This document shows, in pieces, positions 31,906-40,469 of a stretch of 64,000 nt of DNA; within the stretch, counting starts at the first letter, position 1; each line of letters begins with the position of its first letter. Origin of the DNA: JAJYKC01 sp035545735 (lineage in GTDB: Bacteria > Acidobacteriota > Terriglobia > Bryobacterales > Bryobacteraceae); contig DASZXS010000043.1 of the NCBI GenBank assembly GCA_035545735.1, positions 40,409 to 104,408 of the forward strand, given 5' to 3'. The position numbers and the translations under genes are program-made. The notes under the pieces are model-generated. The model did not search any database. It was given only the letters and a program-made list of their open reading frames with translations, and was not told where the DNA came from.

Positions 31906-32619
31906 TCAACCGGAAATAATGTGGATATGTCCGATTCCGCCATGCACGGACAGCCGGATGCGGACTTTGGACGAGTCCCAGAGGTCATTTACATAGTGAT
32001 CTCCGTCACGCCGCAGGCCGTCGACTTGGATTTGTCCAATCCCGCCGTGCGCTTCGGCCGAGACCCCCACCGTGTCCGGGACGTGAATCACCGCCTCACC
32101 GACACCGCCCTCGATTCGCGCGTCGTAGCTTGTTTTCGGCGTGCCGCGCAGGTCCAGGCTGATCTTCCCCGCGCCGATCTCAATCGAAAGCCCGCGCAGA
32201 TTCAATGACCCCAGATCCAGAATCCCTTCTCCGGCCCCGAATTCGAGGCTCAAATCGAGCGGCTTGGAGTCGTTGAAGTTCAGGTTCCAATCGTTGCGCA
32301 CGTCTCCGAAAACACCCCGCCGCCCGGACTGATCCACGGTCAGGATGCCGCGAAAAGAAGAGGAGATGTAGGTGACCTTGGGCTTCCAACTCAACAGGTT
32401 GTAGCTGAAACTCCCTTCCATCAGCTTTTCCGCGCCACCCTGGATGTCCATCTTGCCGGCCGGCATTTTCAAGCGCGCCCGCACCATCTCCGACTGGTCC
32501 AAATCCACCGCAATGGGATCGGTTCGCAGCGGACCCACCCGGACCCGTTCACCCCGCTCGCATCCGGCAAGCAGCAAAAGCGCCACAACCAGCCAGCCGG
32601 AACTAAACACACATTTCAT
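31906..32619 (-). CDS. Toast-rack-fold lipoprotein
   Basis: Lipoprotein of 237 residues. The lipobox is LLAGC with lipidated Cys20 after signal peptide MKCVFSSGWLVVALLLLAG. The mature part is a series of short beta strands with Gly/Asp turns (ARLKMPAGKMDIQGGAEKLM, LSLEFGAGEGILDLGSLNLR, LSIEIGAGKISLDLRGTPKT, ARIEGGVGEAVIHVPDTVGV, EAHGGIGQIQVDGLRRDG), the toast-rack fold of DUF2154/LiaF-like and DUF4097 proteins. It is probably anchored in the membrane facing the periplasm. No partner sensor is adjacent. It is related in fold to the solenoid protein at 13558-14757. Confidence 0.82.
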   Translation of the reverse strand: MKCVFSSGWLVVALLLLAGCERGERVRVGPLRTDPIAVDLDQSEMVRARLKMPAGKMDIQGGAEKLMEGSFSYNLLSWKPKVTYISSSFRGILTVDQSGRRGVFGDVRNDWNLNFNDSKPLDLSLEFGAGEGILDLGSLNLRGLSIEIGAGKISLDLRGTPKTSYDARIEGGVGEAVIHVPDTVGVSAEAHGGIGQIQVDGLRRDGDHYVNDLWDSSKVRIRLSVHGGIGHIHIISG

Positions 32620-32694
32620 GAATGACCTCTGGCTGGGATTACGATAACACGACGCGAATTGTTCACCACTGCCACTTTGGGCAACTCTTTCGTC

Positions 32695-32722
32695 TTGATC
32701 CAGCCGGAGAACGCCCTATAAT
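32695..32722 (+). promoter_or_regulatory. Sigma-70-type promoter of the PQQ/haem dehydrogenase
   Basis: TTGATC (32695-32700), 16-base spacer, TATAAT (32717-32722). The expected transcription start near 32729 lies only about six bases from ATG 32735, so the mRNA would be nearly leaderless. Confidence 0.68.
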
Positions 32723-32734
32723 AAGACACCCCGC

Positions 32735-34528
32735 ATGTTACGCGTTCTACTCGCCCTCCCGATCCTCGCGGCGCCGGGTCTTGCCGCGGTAGACGACGGC
32801 GCCGCCCTGTTCGCGGCCCACTGCGCGCAATGCCACAACGCGACAGGCAAGGTGGAGCGCGCCCCCGCGCCCGGGGTATTGAGGACGCTTTCGAAGCAGA
32901 CGATCCTCGCCGCGCTCGACACGGGAGTCATGAAGGCGCAGGCGTCCATGTTGAACACGGGCGAGAAGGTTGCGATCGCCGAATATCTCGGCTCGCCCGT
33001 TGCCGGGGCGCCGGCCGCCGCCCACACCTGCGCATCCAATCCGCCGATCGAAAAGCTGGAAGGCTGGAACGGATGGGGCGCGGACCTGGAGAATTCCCGC
33101 TTTCAGCCGGCCGCGCGCGCCGGATTGGGCGCCGCCGACGTTCCCAGGCTGAAGTTGAAGTGGGCGTTCGGATTTCCGCAAACCTTCAGCGTTTTTGGCC
33201 AGCCTTCCGTAGTGGGCGGGCGGCTTTTCTTTGGCAGTTCGAGCGGCGATGTCTATTCACTCGACTCGCAATCCGGTTGCCAGTATTGGACCTTCCGGGC
33301 ATCCTCCACCGTGCGAACCGCCATCACGGCCGCTCCCCTCCCGGACGGAGGCTATGCCGCGTATTTCGGAGACACCCAGGCATTCGTCTACGCTCTCGAC
33401 GCGCAAACCGGAACGCTGCTTTGGAAGACGCACATCGACGATCACAAGATGGCGCGGATCACCGGCGCGCCCAAACTGGTGGCGGGCCGTCTCTATGTTC
33501 CGGTCGCTTCCGGAGTGGAGGAAATGGCCGCGGCCCAGCAGGGTTATCCCTGCTGCACATTTCGCGGAAGCCTGGTCGCGCTGGATGCGCAATCCGGCAA
33601 GCAGGTTTGGAAGACATACACCATTCCAGATGCGCCGCGGGAAACCGGCGTGTCCGCATCCGGAACAAAGAAATTCGGGCCGGCCGGGGTAAGCATCTGG
33701 AACTCGCCCACCATCGACCGCAAGCGCAAATTAATTTACGCCGGGACCGGAAACGACTACACCGAACCGCGGACTCCCTATAGTGATGCGGTCTTCGCAT
33801 TCGATATGGACACCGGGGCCGTCCGCTGGGTAAAGCAGTTGACTCCCGGCGATGCGTGGAATGGAGGCTGTATCACGCCTTCGAAACATGCCTGTCCGCC
33901 CAACGCCGGCGAGGATACCGACATCGGAGCGTCGCCTGTTTTAATTACCGTAAATGGACGCGACATCCTGGTGGTGGGTCAAAAGTCCGGTGTGGTTTAC
34001 GGAATCGATCCGGCCCACAAGGGGAACATCCTCTGGCAGACGCGCGTCGGGCACGGAGGCGCGCTCGGCGGAATCATGTGGGGACTCGCCGCGGAAGGGG
34101 GGCGGGCCTATGTCCCCCTCTCCGACTATGCGGGCGAGGCGCTCGACAGCGGCGGCGGGATCTTCGCGCTAACTCTCAGCGACGGAAAAGTGGCGTGGAA
34201 GGTCCCGCCCGCGAAACCCGCCTGTGTTGGAAAGCGCGGCTGCAGCCCCGCCCAAATGGCGCCCGCCACACTGATTCCCGGGGTCGTCTTTTCGGGATCG
34301 ATGGACGGCCATCTTCGCGCCTATGCCTCGGGCGACGGCGCCGTGATTTGGGACTTCGACACGCTGGGTGACTTCGCAACTGTAAACGGCGTTGCCGCCC
34401 ACGGAGGTTCGCTGAACGCTACCGGTGCGACAGTCGCCGGCGGCCTCGTTTTCGCCAACTCCGGCTACGGCCAGCTCGGCGGCATGCCCGGCAACGTGCT
34501 GCTCGCGTTCTCGCCGGACGGGAAGTAG
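32735..34528 (+). CDS. Periplasmic haem c / PQQ beta-propeller dehydrogenase (PVA dehydrogenase-like)
   Basis: Secreted quinohaemoprotein of 597 residues. After a signal peptide (MLRVLLALPILAAPGLAAV) comes a cytochrome c domain with haem site Cys30-x2-Cys33-His34 (HCAQCHNATGKV) and candidate axial Met in GVMKAQASML. From about residue 105 an eight-blade PQQ propeller follows, with W-motif-like repeats (SGDVYSLDSQSGCQYWTFRA, ALDAQTGTLLWKTHIDD, VALDAQSGKQVWKTYTI, AFDMDTGAVRWVKQL, YASGDGAVIWDFDT). This order, haem before propeller, matches polyvinyl-alcohol dehydrogenases rather than methanol dehydrogenases. It would oxidise an alcohol or polyol and pass electrons to the respiratory chain; substrate unknown. 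Confidence 0.87.
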   Translation: MLRVLLALPILAAPGLAAVDDGAALFAAHCAQCHNATGKVERAPAPGVLRTLSKQTILAALDTGVMKAQASMLNTGEKVAIAEYLGSPVAGAPAAAHTCASNPPIEKLEGWNGWGADLENSRFQPAARAGLGAADVPRLKLKWAFGFPQTFSVFGQPSVVGGRLFFGSSSGDVYSLDSQSGCQYWTFRASSTVRTAITAAPLPDGGYAAYFGDTQAFVYALDAQTGTLLWKTHIDDHKMARITGAPKLVAGRLYVPVASGVEEMAAAQQGYPCCTFRGSLVALDAQSGKQVWKTYTIPDAPRETGVSASGTKKFGPAGVSIWNSPTIDRKRKLIYAGTGNDYTEPRTPYSDAVFAFDMDTGAVRWVKQLTPGDAWNGGCITPSKHACPPNAGEDTDIGASPVLITVNGRDILVVGQKSGVVYGIDPAHKGNILWQTRVGHGGALGGIMWGLAAEGGRAYVPLSDYAGEALDSGGGIFALTLSDGKVAWKVPPAKPACVGKRGCSPAQMAPATLIPGVVFSGSMDGHLRAYASGDGAVIWDFDTLGDFATVNGVAAHGGSLNATGATVAGGLVFANSGYGQLGGMPGNVLLAFSPDGK

Positions 34529-34562
34529 CCGGCACCGGATCGGCGCTGCCAAACGTGCCGCG

Positions 34563-36557
34563 CTATTGCGAGGGCCCCACAGGTATGGTTACGGGGTTTG
34601 CCGGAGTGCCATCCAAACTCAGAGTTACTGGATCGGCCGCATTCGTACGCGCCAGTTCGGGAACAACGACGTTAATCTGATACAACCCCACATACCCCGG
34701 CGATAGTCCCGAAAACATGACCGCCGCCGGGAGACCGTCAATCTTCACGGTGGGGGTATGGATCGTCTTGTTTCCGACGGAAGCCTCCCCGGTGCCGATC
34801 GAAGGTGTTACCGGCCCCAATCCTGTGCCATAGAAAACTACTTCCTCGCCGGGATGCGCCGGCTTGCCGGTAGATACGGGAGTAATACCATCCTTATGGA
34901 TGCAGACCGCGGTCCCACGGCCGTCCTGGCTCAGCGTAAACAGGCCGGGGGCGACCGCGCTGAGATTGACCGTGCGCGGTTGGCTCGTTTTCCCACCCAC
35001 TGTGACCTGAACATCCGCCGATCTTTGCCCCGCCAGTTCCAAGGGAATCTGAACGCCGAGTTGTGCGGACGTTGAATAGAACATCGGCGCCGGAATCCCT
35101 CCCACCGTGACGCTCGCTCCTCCCAGGGAGGTGACCAGCTTGTGGTCGGGCCCGAAGCTGGAAGAAAGGACCTGAAGGCCTCCGTTGAGGCCCGTTCCAA
35201 AGATGGCGGCGATGGAGCCCGGCGCAACCGGCGCGGGGTTGGCGGCAAAGCTGGCGTTATTCACAATGGCGCCGTCAAGCACCACCGGCCCGCCCGCGGC
35301 CGGAGGGGAGTACTTATATAGGAACGAATCCGCGTGGTTCGTCAAATCCTCAGGAATCGTGTTCCTATCGGTATACCCGCCGATATAGATTCCCGTTCCG
35401 TCGACGGCGACGCCGTACCCATAGTCGTCGTCCACCGAGCCTGTTTGAATGGTCCACAGCGCATTGCCGCTCGCGTCGTACCTCCTTAGAAATGCGTCTT
35501 CGCCTCCGAGGCTGGCCGGCCCCAGCACCTCGCGCGTATATCCCACCACGTACACTCCCGACGCGTCCGCCAGCGCCCCGAACGCTTCCTCCCGGTCAAT
35601 GCCGCCGAATTGCTGCGTCCATTGAAGGTTCCCGTTTGTATCGTATTTCCGGACATAGCCGTCAAAATCGAACGCCGGGAGGGTTTGGACTCCGATCAAT
35701 TCCTCAGCGCTTCCCACAAGGTACACGCCGCTGGAGCTCACACTGACCGCATAGGCGTATTCGGAAACTCCCACAGTGCCGAACGCGTTCGTCCACAGCT
35801 CTTTCCCATCGGGATCGTATTTCCGAATGAACAGATGCCCGCTGGTCTGTCCGGGCAGAGTGCCTCCGGCCGAACCGGCAACATACACTCCGCCGGCATC
35901 CGCGGCCACGCCAAAGACCTGGTCGTACCGGCCACTGCCAAATTGGGCGGTCCATTGCTCGTCACCCGAGGAGTCGAACTTGCGCACGTACATCTGCTGG
36001 AGTCCGCCGCTGGCGTCCGGGCCCGCGACATAAACTGCGTCTCCACTCAACGCCACGCCCACCGCTCCCTGGCGAGCGATAGACTCCTTCGTCCAAACCA
36101 GGTTGCCGTTCGCGTCGTATTTGCTGAGGATCGCCAGACTGCCTGGGTTTGTTCTCCGGCGGCTCGCATCCATGGTTCCGGCTATATAAACGGCCGATGC
36201 GCCGGCCGCCACCCCATTCACCGTAAACGGCCGGCTATGGGGAGCCATCTCACGGGTCCAGAGTTCTTTTCCCGAAGGATCGTATTTTCGCAGGAATCCG
36301 TCCTGGCTAAGATTGACGGCCGTCTGTCCCGGGAGCGCGCCCAGTGTCGTCCCCACCATATACACGCCGGACGAATCCGCTGCAATCTGGAACGTCGCAT
36401 TCGGCTTCGGGCTGGCGAACTGCCGCGCCCACTGTACGGTTTGAGCGAACGCGGGGCCGGAAGCCCCCGCCGCTACGGCCAGCCCAAGCAGCAGGAATCG
36501 GTGAACGGCGCGGTTTTGAGGGTACTGGGATGCTCGTTCTGGCTTGGTACTCGGCAT
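34563..36557 (-). CDS. Exported beta-propeller (SBBP-type) protein with C-terminal TIGR03437 domain
   Basis: From ATG 36557 (GGAGG upstream) the protein has 664 residues: signal peptide (HRFLLLGLAVAAGASGPAFA), then a propeller of seven or more repeats of about 60 residues built on DA.GVYV.G and KYD.NGN.WT motifs (LSKYDANGNLVWTKESIARQ, VRKFDSSGDEQWTAQFGSGR, IRKYDPDGKELWTNAFGT, VRKYDTNGNLQWTQQFGG), and from about residue 440 a TIGR03437 module (NNASFAANPAPVAPGSIAAI, FGTGL, VQIPLELAGQRSADVQVTVG, FYGTGLGPVTP, LYQINVVVPE). It shares that module with the protein at 19494-21152 but has a different propeller. It is divergent from an ECF sigma/kinase pair. Confidence 0.87.
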   Translation of the reverse strand: MPSTKPERASQYPQNRAVHRFLLLGLAVAAGASGPAFAQTVQWARQFASPKPNATFQIAADSSGVYMVGTTLGALPGQTAVNLSQDGFLRKYDPSGKELWTREMAPHSRPFTVNGVAAGASAVYIAGTMDASRRRTNPGSLAILSKYDANGNLVWTKESIARQGAVGVALSGDAVYVAGPDASGGLQQMYVRKFDSSGDEQWTAQFGSGRYDQVFGVAADAGGVYVAGSAGGTLPGQTSGHLFIRKYDPDGKELWTNAFGTVGVSEYAYAVSVSSSGVYLVGSAEELIGVQTLPAFDFDGYVRKYDTNGNLQWTQQFGGIDREEAFGALADASGVYVVGYTREVLGPASLGGEDAFLRRYDASGNALWTIQTGSVDDDYGYGVAVDGTGIYIGGYTDRNTIPEDLTNHADSFLYKYSPPAAGGPVVLDGAIVNNASFAANPAPVAPGSIAAIFGTGLNGGLQVLSSSFGPDHKLVTSLGGASVTVGGIPAPMFYSTSAQLGVQIPLELAGQRSADVQVTVGGKTSQPRTVNLSAVAPGLFTLSQDGRGTAVCIHKDGITPVSTGKPAHPGEEVVFYGTGLGPVTPSIGTGEASVGNKTIHTPTVKIDGLPAAVMFSGLSPGYVGLYQINVVVPELARTNAADPVTLSLDGTPANPVTIPVGPSQ

Positions 36558-36570
36558 GTCTGGTTCCTCC

Positions 36571-36598
36571 CTGGACCCGGCGAAGCGGGCGTTATAAT
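36571..36598 (+). promoter_or_regulatory. Candidate promoter for the ECF sigma/kinase pair
   Basis: TATAAT at 36593-36598 with CTGGAC 16 bases upstream (36571-36576). It lies in the divergent spacer, 42 bases before ATG 36641. The -10 is perfect, the -35 weak. Confidence 0.5.
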
Positions 36599-36640
36599 CG
36601 TTCTCACTACACATTGCGCAAAATCGCCCCGGAGACTGTC

Positions 36641-37195
36641 ATGCGCCCCAATGTCGATTCGGAGGAAGGCTCCACTTCCCCGTCGAAAAGAAATCTGGAT
36701 GATCTGTTCAGCGTCGCCTACGAAGAGCTCCGCCGCCTGGCATCGACGGTAAAGCGCCGCGATAGCAGCCAGACGCTAAACCCAACCGCTCTCGTCAACG
36801 AGGCCTGGCTGAAGCTGGCGAAATCTCCGTCTTTTGCAACCACTTCCCCGCTCCACTTCAAGCGAATTGCCGCCCGCGCCATGCGTCAGGTCCTGGTGGA
36901 GGCCGCGCGGCGTCGCGCCGCGGACAAGCGCGGCGGCGGGGACGGCTTCATTATCCTGGACATCGCTTCTGTCGATGCGCCCGTCCCGGGCGAACAATTG
37001 CTTGCTCTGGAAAACGCCATGGAGGAACTGGAGCACCTGGAGCCGCGCCAGGCGCTTCTCGTGGAAAGCCGCTTTTTTGGGGGCATGGATGTCTCCGAAA
37101 CCGCCGAGTTGCTGGAAGTCTCCGAAGCGACCATTCATCGCGAGTGGCGAGCCGCGAAAGCGTGGCTCAAGCACCGTCTGCGAACCACGGAGTAA
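36641..37195 (+). CDS. ECF-type sigma factor of the Acidobacteria/Planctomycete kinase-linked group
   Basis: A 184-residue sigma factor with region 2 (DLFSVAYEELRRLASTVKRR, LNPTALVNEAWLKLAKSPSF, HFKRIAARAMRQVLVEAARR, RAADKRGGG) and region 4 (LEHLEPRQALLVESRFFGGM, ETAELLEVSEATIHREWRAA, KAWLKHRL). The TLNPTALVNEAWLKL signature is that of the TIGR02999 group, in which the gene is commonly followed by a serine/threonine kinase, as here (3 bases away). ATG 36641 has GGAG upstream. No zinc-finger anti-sigma factor is adjacent, so the kinase probably regulates it. Confidence 0.92.
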   Translation: MRPNVDSEEGSTSPSKRNLDDLFSVAYEELRRLASTVKRRDSSQTLNPTALVNEAWLKLAKSPSFATTSPLHFKRIAARAMRQVLVEAARRRAADKRGGGDGFIILDIASVDAPVPGEQLLALENAMEELEHLEPRQALLVESRFFGGMDVSETAELLEVSEATIHREWRAAKAWLKHRLRTTE

Positions 37196-37198
37196 GGG

Positions 37199-39799
37199 GT
37201 GCCATCCGAAAGCGACGAGAGTAGCGCGTCCCGTTTCCGGTGTGTCCAAAGCCTGTTCCTCCAGGCCGCCCGCCTTTTCGGTCCGGAACGCGATGCCTTT
37301 CTCGATTCCTCCTGCGGCGGAGACGATGCGCTCCGCGCCGATGTGCTCGCGTTACTCAAGGAGGATGCGCAGGGCGGCACCCTGCTGGATGGCGGATTGG
37401 CGGAAGCCGCCTGCGGTCTTCTAAACGACTCTCCTTCGCCTGGCCGGCGGGTTGGACCTTATCGTCTGTTGCGCGTCCTCGGCGAGGGGGGTATGGGAGT
37501 AGTCTACCTGGCGGAACGCCCGGATCTGGGCAACTTCGTAGCGATCAAACTTCTACGCGATGCGTGGCTCTCTCCGGCTCGCCGCGAGCGTTTTGCGAGC
37601 GAGCAGCGCCTGCTCGCCCGCCTCAACCATCCCTCCGTTGCGCGCCTATACGACGCCAATGTCCTTCCCGATGGAACGCCGTGGTTCGTCATGGAATATG
37701 TGGAGGGAGAGCCTATCACGGCGTACTGCGTCGCGCGCGCCTGCTCCGTCGCCGAGCGTTTGCGCTTGTTCCGGTCTGTCTGCGAAGCGGTCCAATACGC
37801 GCACCGGCAGGCCATCATTCATCGCGATCTGAAGCCTTCCAATATCCTGGTGAAACCGGATGGAGGCGTTCGGCTGCTGGATTTCGGCATCTCGAAACAG
37901 CTTGACAGTCTGGACCAGGCTACCGAGCAAACACGCACCGAATTGCGCCTGATGACGCCGGCATACGCCGCGCCGGAGCAGCTTCGCGGCGAGCCGGTCG
38001 GAGTTTTTACCGACGTCTATGCGCTCGGCGTCATTCTTTACGAGCTTCTCGCCGGACAACTCCCTGCCAGGGCCGGAGACGATCCGGAGAAGCCGTCCTC
38101 CCTGCCGCGAAGCATGGAGACAAGCAAAGCCTCCTGGGCGGATCTGGACGTAATATGCCTCACCGCGATGCGCGACGGTCCGGAGCGGCGTTACCGCTCC
38201 GTAGAGGCTCTGATCCGCGATATCGATCACTTCCTTGCCGGCGAGCCGCTCGAAGCCCGGGCGGACACACGCCGTTACCGCATGGGGAAGTTTCTGCGGC
38301 GCAACCGCGTCCCCGCCGCCGGCGCCGCCCTCGCTTCTGTTGTGATTGCCGCTTTGATCGTATTCTTCACCTGGCGATTGGCGAATGCTCGCAACGATGC
38401 AATCGCGGCTGTCACGCGAATGCAACGCGTGCGGCAATTCATGCTCGACCTTTTCGACGGGGGCGATCCTTCGGCCGCTCCGCCCGGAGATTTGCGCGCG
38501 CTTGCATTGATCGAGCGCGGCGTGAAAGAGGCGAGCACTCTCCAGGCAGAGCCCGAAGTACAGGCCGACCTTTTTCTCACCCTGGGCGCCATCGACCAGA
38601 AACTGGGGAACCTCGCGCAAGCCGACACGCTCCTGAACTCCGCGCTCGCCGAGCGGAAGGCGCTGTTCGGTCCCGCCCATCCGCAAGTCGCCGAGAGCCT
38701 GGTCGCGCTGGGGCTCCTCCGCATCGATCAGGCGCGATTCCCGGAGGCGGAAGATTTGATCCGCCGCGGCCTCGATACATTCAGGCACGCGCCGCGGCGG
38801 GATAATCAGGCAATCGCCAAGGCCAGTGCCGCGCTCGGCAAAATCCTGGAAGCAAAAGGCTCCTATGCGCAAGCGATTCCGGTGCTCGAGGGTGCGGTCC
38901 AGCTCGCCTCCTCATCGGATTCTCCTTCACTCGATGTGTCCGCCATGCTCAAGGAGCTGGCCGACGCGCAATTTTACGCCGGGCATTACGGCGACTGTGA
39001 GCGCCTGACCATGCGGACTCTGTCCATGCACCGGCAGGCCCTGGGAGAGCATCATCCCCTTGTCGCGGAAGACCTGATCAATCTCGGCGCCGTTCAATTC
39101 GAGCGCGGCCAATATCCGCAGGCCGAGCGGCGCTATCGCGAAGCGCTCGCGATCAACGAAAGCTGGTATGGACCGGATCATCCGGCGACCGCCTCCACTC
39201 TGTCCATGCTGGGACGCGCCTTGGTCTTTGAGCATCGCTACGACGAAGCAGTGGCCCTGGTGGAGCGCGCGCTGGCGATTCAGGAAAAGGTCTACGGCTC
39301 TTCGCACCCCCGCGTGGCCAATGTCTTGAACGAGCTTGGAACCGTCGCCCTCCAACGCGGGCACTTGGAAGAAGCCGAAGTGCGTTTCCGGCGAATGCTG
39401 GAGATCTATAAAGCGGCGTATGGGGAGCGGCACTATCGGTATTCGCTCGCGCTCGCCAATCTTGCCAGCGTATATCTGGCAAGAAAAGAATACGTGCGCG
39501 CCGAACCGCTTTTCCGTGCCGCAATCCGGCATTACCGCGAGGCGCTTTCGCCGGATCATCTGTACGTGGGGATTGCGGAAATCAAGCTCGGCCGGGCCCT
39601 CAATGGCCAGAAACGCTATGCGGAGGCGGAAGCGCATGAGCTGAACGGCTATCGCATTCTTGCCTCGCAAACCAGCCCCTCGGTCACATGGCTGCAATCG
39701 GCCCGCAAGGATCTGGTGACCATTTACGAGGCGCTCCATCAGCCGGACAAGGCCGCGCATTACCGGGCCGAACTGGCAGGCATTCCCTCCGCGAATTGA
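37199..39799 (+). CDS. PknB-type Ser/Thr protein kinase with transmembrane segment and TPR tail
   Basis: An 866-residue membrane kinase starting at GTG 37199. A sigma-linked N-terminal helical part of about 85 residues precedes the kinase domain: glycine loop LGEGGMGVVY (94-103), catalytic Lys117 (VAIKLL), HRDLKPSN with Asp210, DFG at 228-230, APE at 258-260. All catalytic residues are present. A membrane segment covers about 373-393, then the outer part consists of about ten TPR repeats of the Kinesin-light-chain type (ALAERKALFGPAHPQVAESL, ALAIQEKVYGSSHPRVANVL, HYREALSPDHLYVGIAEIKL). It likely senses a periplasmic protein ligand and phosphorylates the adjacent ECF sigma factor; that link is inferred. 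Confidence 0.92.
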   Translation: MPSESDESSASRFRCVQSLFLQAARLFGPERDAFLDSSCGGDDALRADVLALLKEDAQGGTLLDGGLAEAACGLLNDSPSPGRRVGPYRLLRVLGEGGMGVVYLAERPDLGNFVAIKLLRDAWLSPARRERFASEQRLLARLNHPSVARLYDANVLPDGTPWFVMEYVEGEPITAYCVARACSVAERLRLFRSVCEAVQYAHRQAIIHRDLKPSNILVKPDGGVRLLDFGISKQLDSLDQATEQTRTELRLMTPAYAAPEQLRGEPVGVFTDVYALGVILYELLAGQLPARAGDDPEKPSSLPRSMETSKASWADLDVICLTAMRDGPERRYRSVEALIRDIDHFLAGEPLEARADTRRYRMGKFLRRNRVPAAGAALASVVIAALIVFFTWRLANARNDAIAAVTRMQRVRQFMLDLFDGGDPSAAPPGDLRALALIERGVKEASTLQAEPEVQADLFLTLGAIDQKLGNLAQADTLLNSALAERKALFGPAHPQVAESLVALGLLRIDQARFPEAEDLIRRGLDTFRHAPRRDNQAIAKASAALGKILEAKGSYAQAIPVLEGAVQLASSSDSPSLDVSAMLKELADAQFYAGHYGDCERLTMRTLSMHRQALGEHHPLVAEDLINLGAVQFERGQYPQAERRYREALAINESWYGPDHPATASTLSMLGRALVFEHRYDEAVALVERALAIQEKVYGSSHPRVANVLNELGTVALQRGHLEEAEVRFRRMLEIYKAAYGERHYRYSLALANLASVYLARKEYVRAEPLFRAAIRHYREALSPDHLYVGIAEIKLGRALNGQKRYAEAEAHELNGYRILASQTSPSVTWLQSARKDLVTIYEALHQPDKAAHYRAELAGIPSAN

Positions 39800-39809
39800 C
39801 CGGCCGGTC

Positions 39810-40469
39810 TCAGGCCGGCAAAAACTGACGCAGGGGACCGAAGAAAGCCTCGACAAACCCGGCGATTTTCGCGCGCGCCGCCGCCTCGTTTCCATCCGGA
39901 ATGCCGATCAGCACACGCACCAGCGCGGTATCGCTCCGGTGATAGCGCAGCGAATCGAGCACGGTGTAAATCTTGGCCGCGTATTCACTCGCCACCACGC
40001 GGTTGTTCGACTGGTACCAATACAACACGAGTGCCTTATCGTTGCCGCGCGAAACGACATACTGATTCACTCGAATCGGCTTGCGCCGGCTCGATACCGG
40101 AAGATCGAGCGTGCCCACAAAGCTCGGAACCCAGCCATTGCCGGGAAGGCAGTTCTTCGGAGAGTGCGGAGACTGGCCGGTCTGCTGCGTCTGCCAGTAC
40201 GCAACGTAGAGGTTCGCTGCATCGCCACTGCCCGGCAGCGTGTAGATGCGATTCAGATAGCTGTCCGCGCCGAGAACTTCCCTGGTCTCCTTGTCGATCG
40301 GATCGTCCTGCGCCAGGACCCATGACCCGACGTGCGCCGGAAACTCGGCGAGCGGGCGGCGCAGCGGAACCGCGTCTCCATGCGACATGCTGTAAAAGAC
40401 AGCCGCCTGCGCCACCAGAATCAGCGTAACCGCCGCCGCGGCGGGGGTGATCCGGACGGGCGTCTTCAT
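39810..40469 (-). CDS. EpsI-family exosortase-associated protein
   Basis: A 219-residue protein with one N-terminal membrane segment (ITPAAAAVTLILVAQAAVFY) and the EpsI domain: FPAHVGSWVLAQ, DPIDKETREVLGADSYLNRI, the conserved Cys in HSPKNCLPGNGW, and YWYQSNNRVVASEYAAKIYT. EpsI is found as a separate protein or as the C-terminal part of exosortases, and takes part in exopolysaccharide synthesis in methylotrophs, with unclear biochemistry. Its ATG overlaps the exosortase stop (ATGA), so the two are translationally coupled. Confidence 0.9.
   Translation of the reverse strand: MKTPVRITPAAAAVTLILVAQAAVFYSMSHGDAVPLRRPLAEFPAHVGSWVLAQDDPIDKETREVLGADSYLNRIYTLPGSGDAANLYVAYWQTQQTGQSPHSPKNCLPGNGWVPSFVGTLDLPVSSRRKPIRVNQYVVSRGNDKALVLYWYQSNNRVVASEYAAKIYTVLDSLRYHRSDTALVRVLIGIPDGNEAAARAKIAGFVEAFFGPLRQFLPA

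Noticed and set aside
37646..38872. 408-residue minus-strand frame inside the kinase gene
   Set aside because: The plus-strand frame holds all kinase motifs and TPR repeats; the minus frame is a composition effect.
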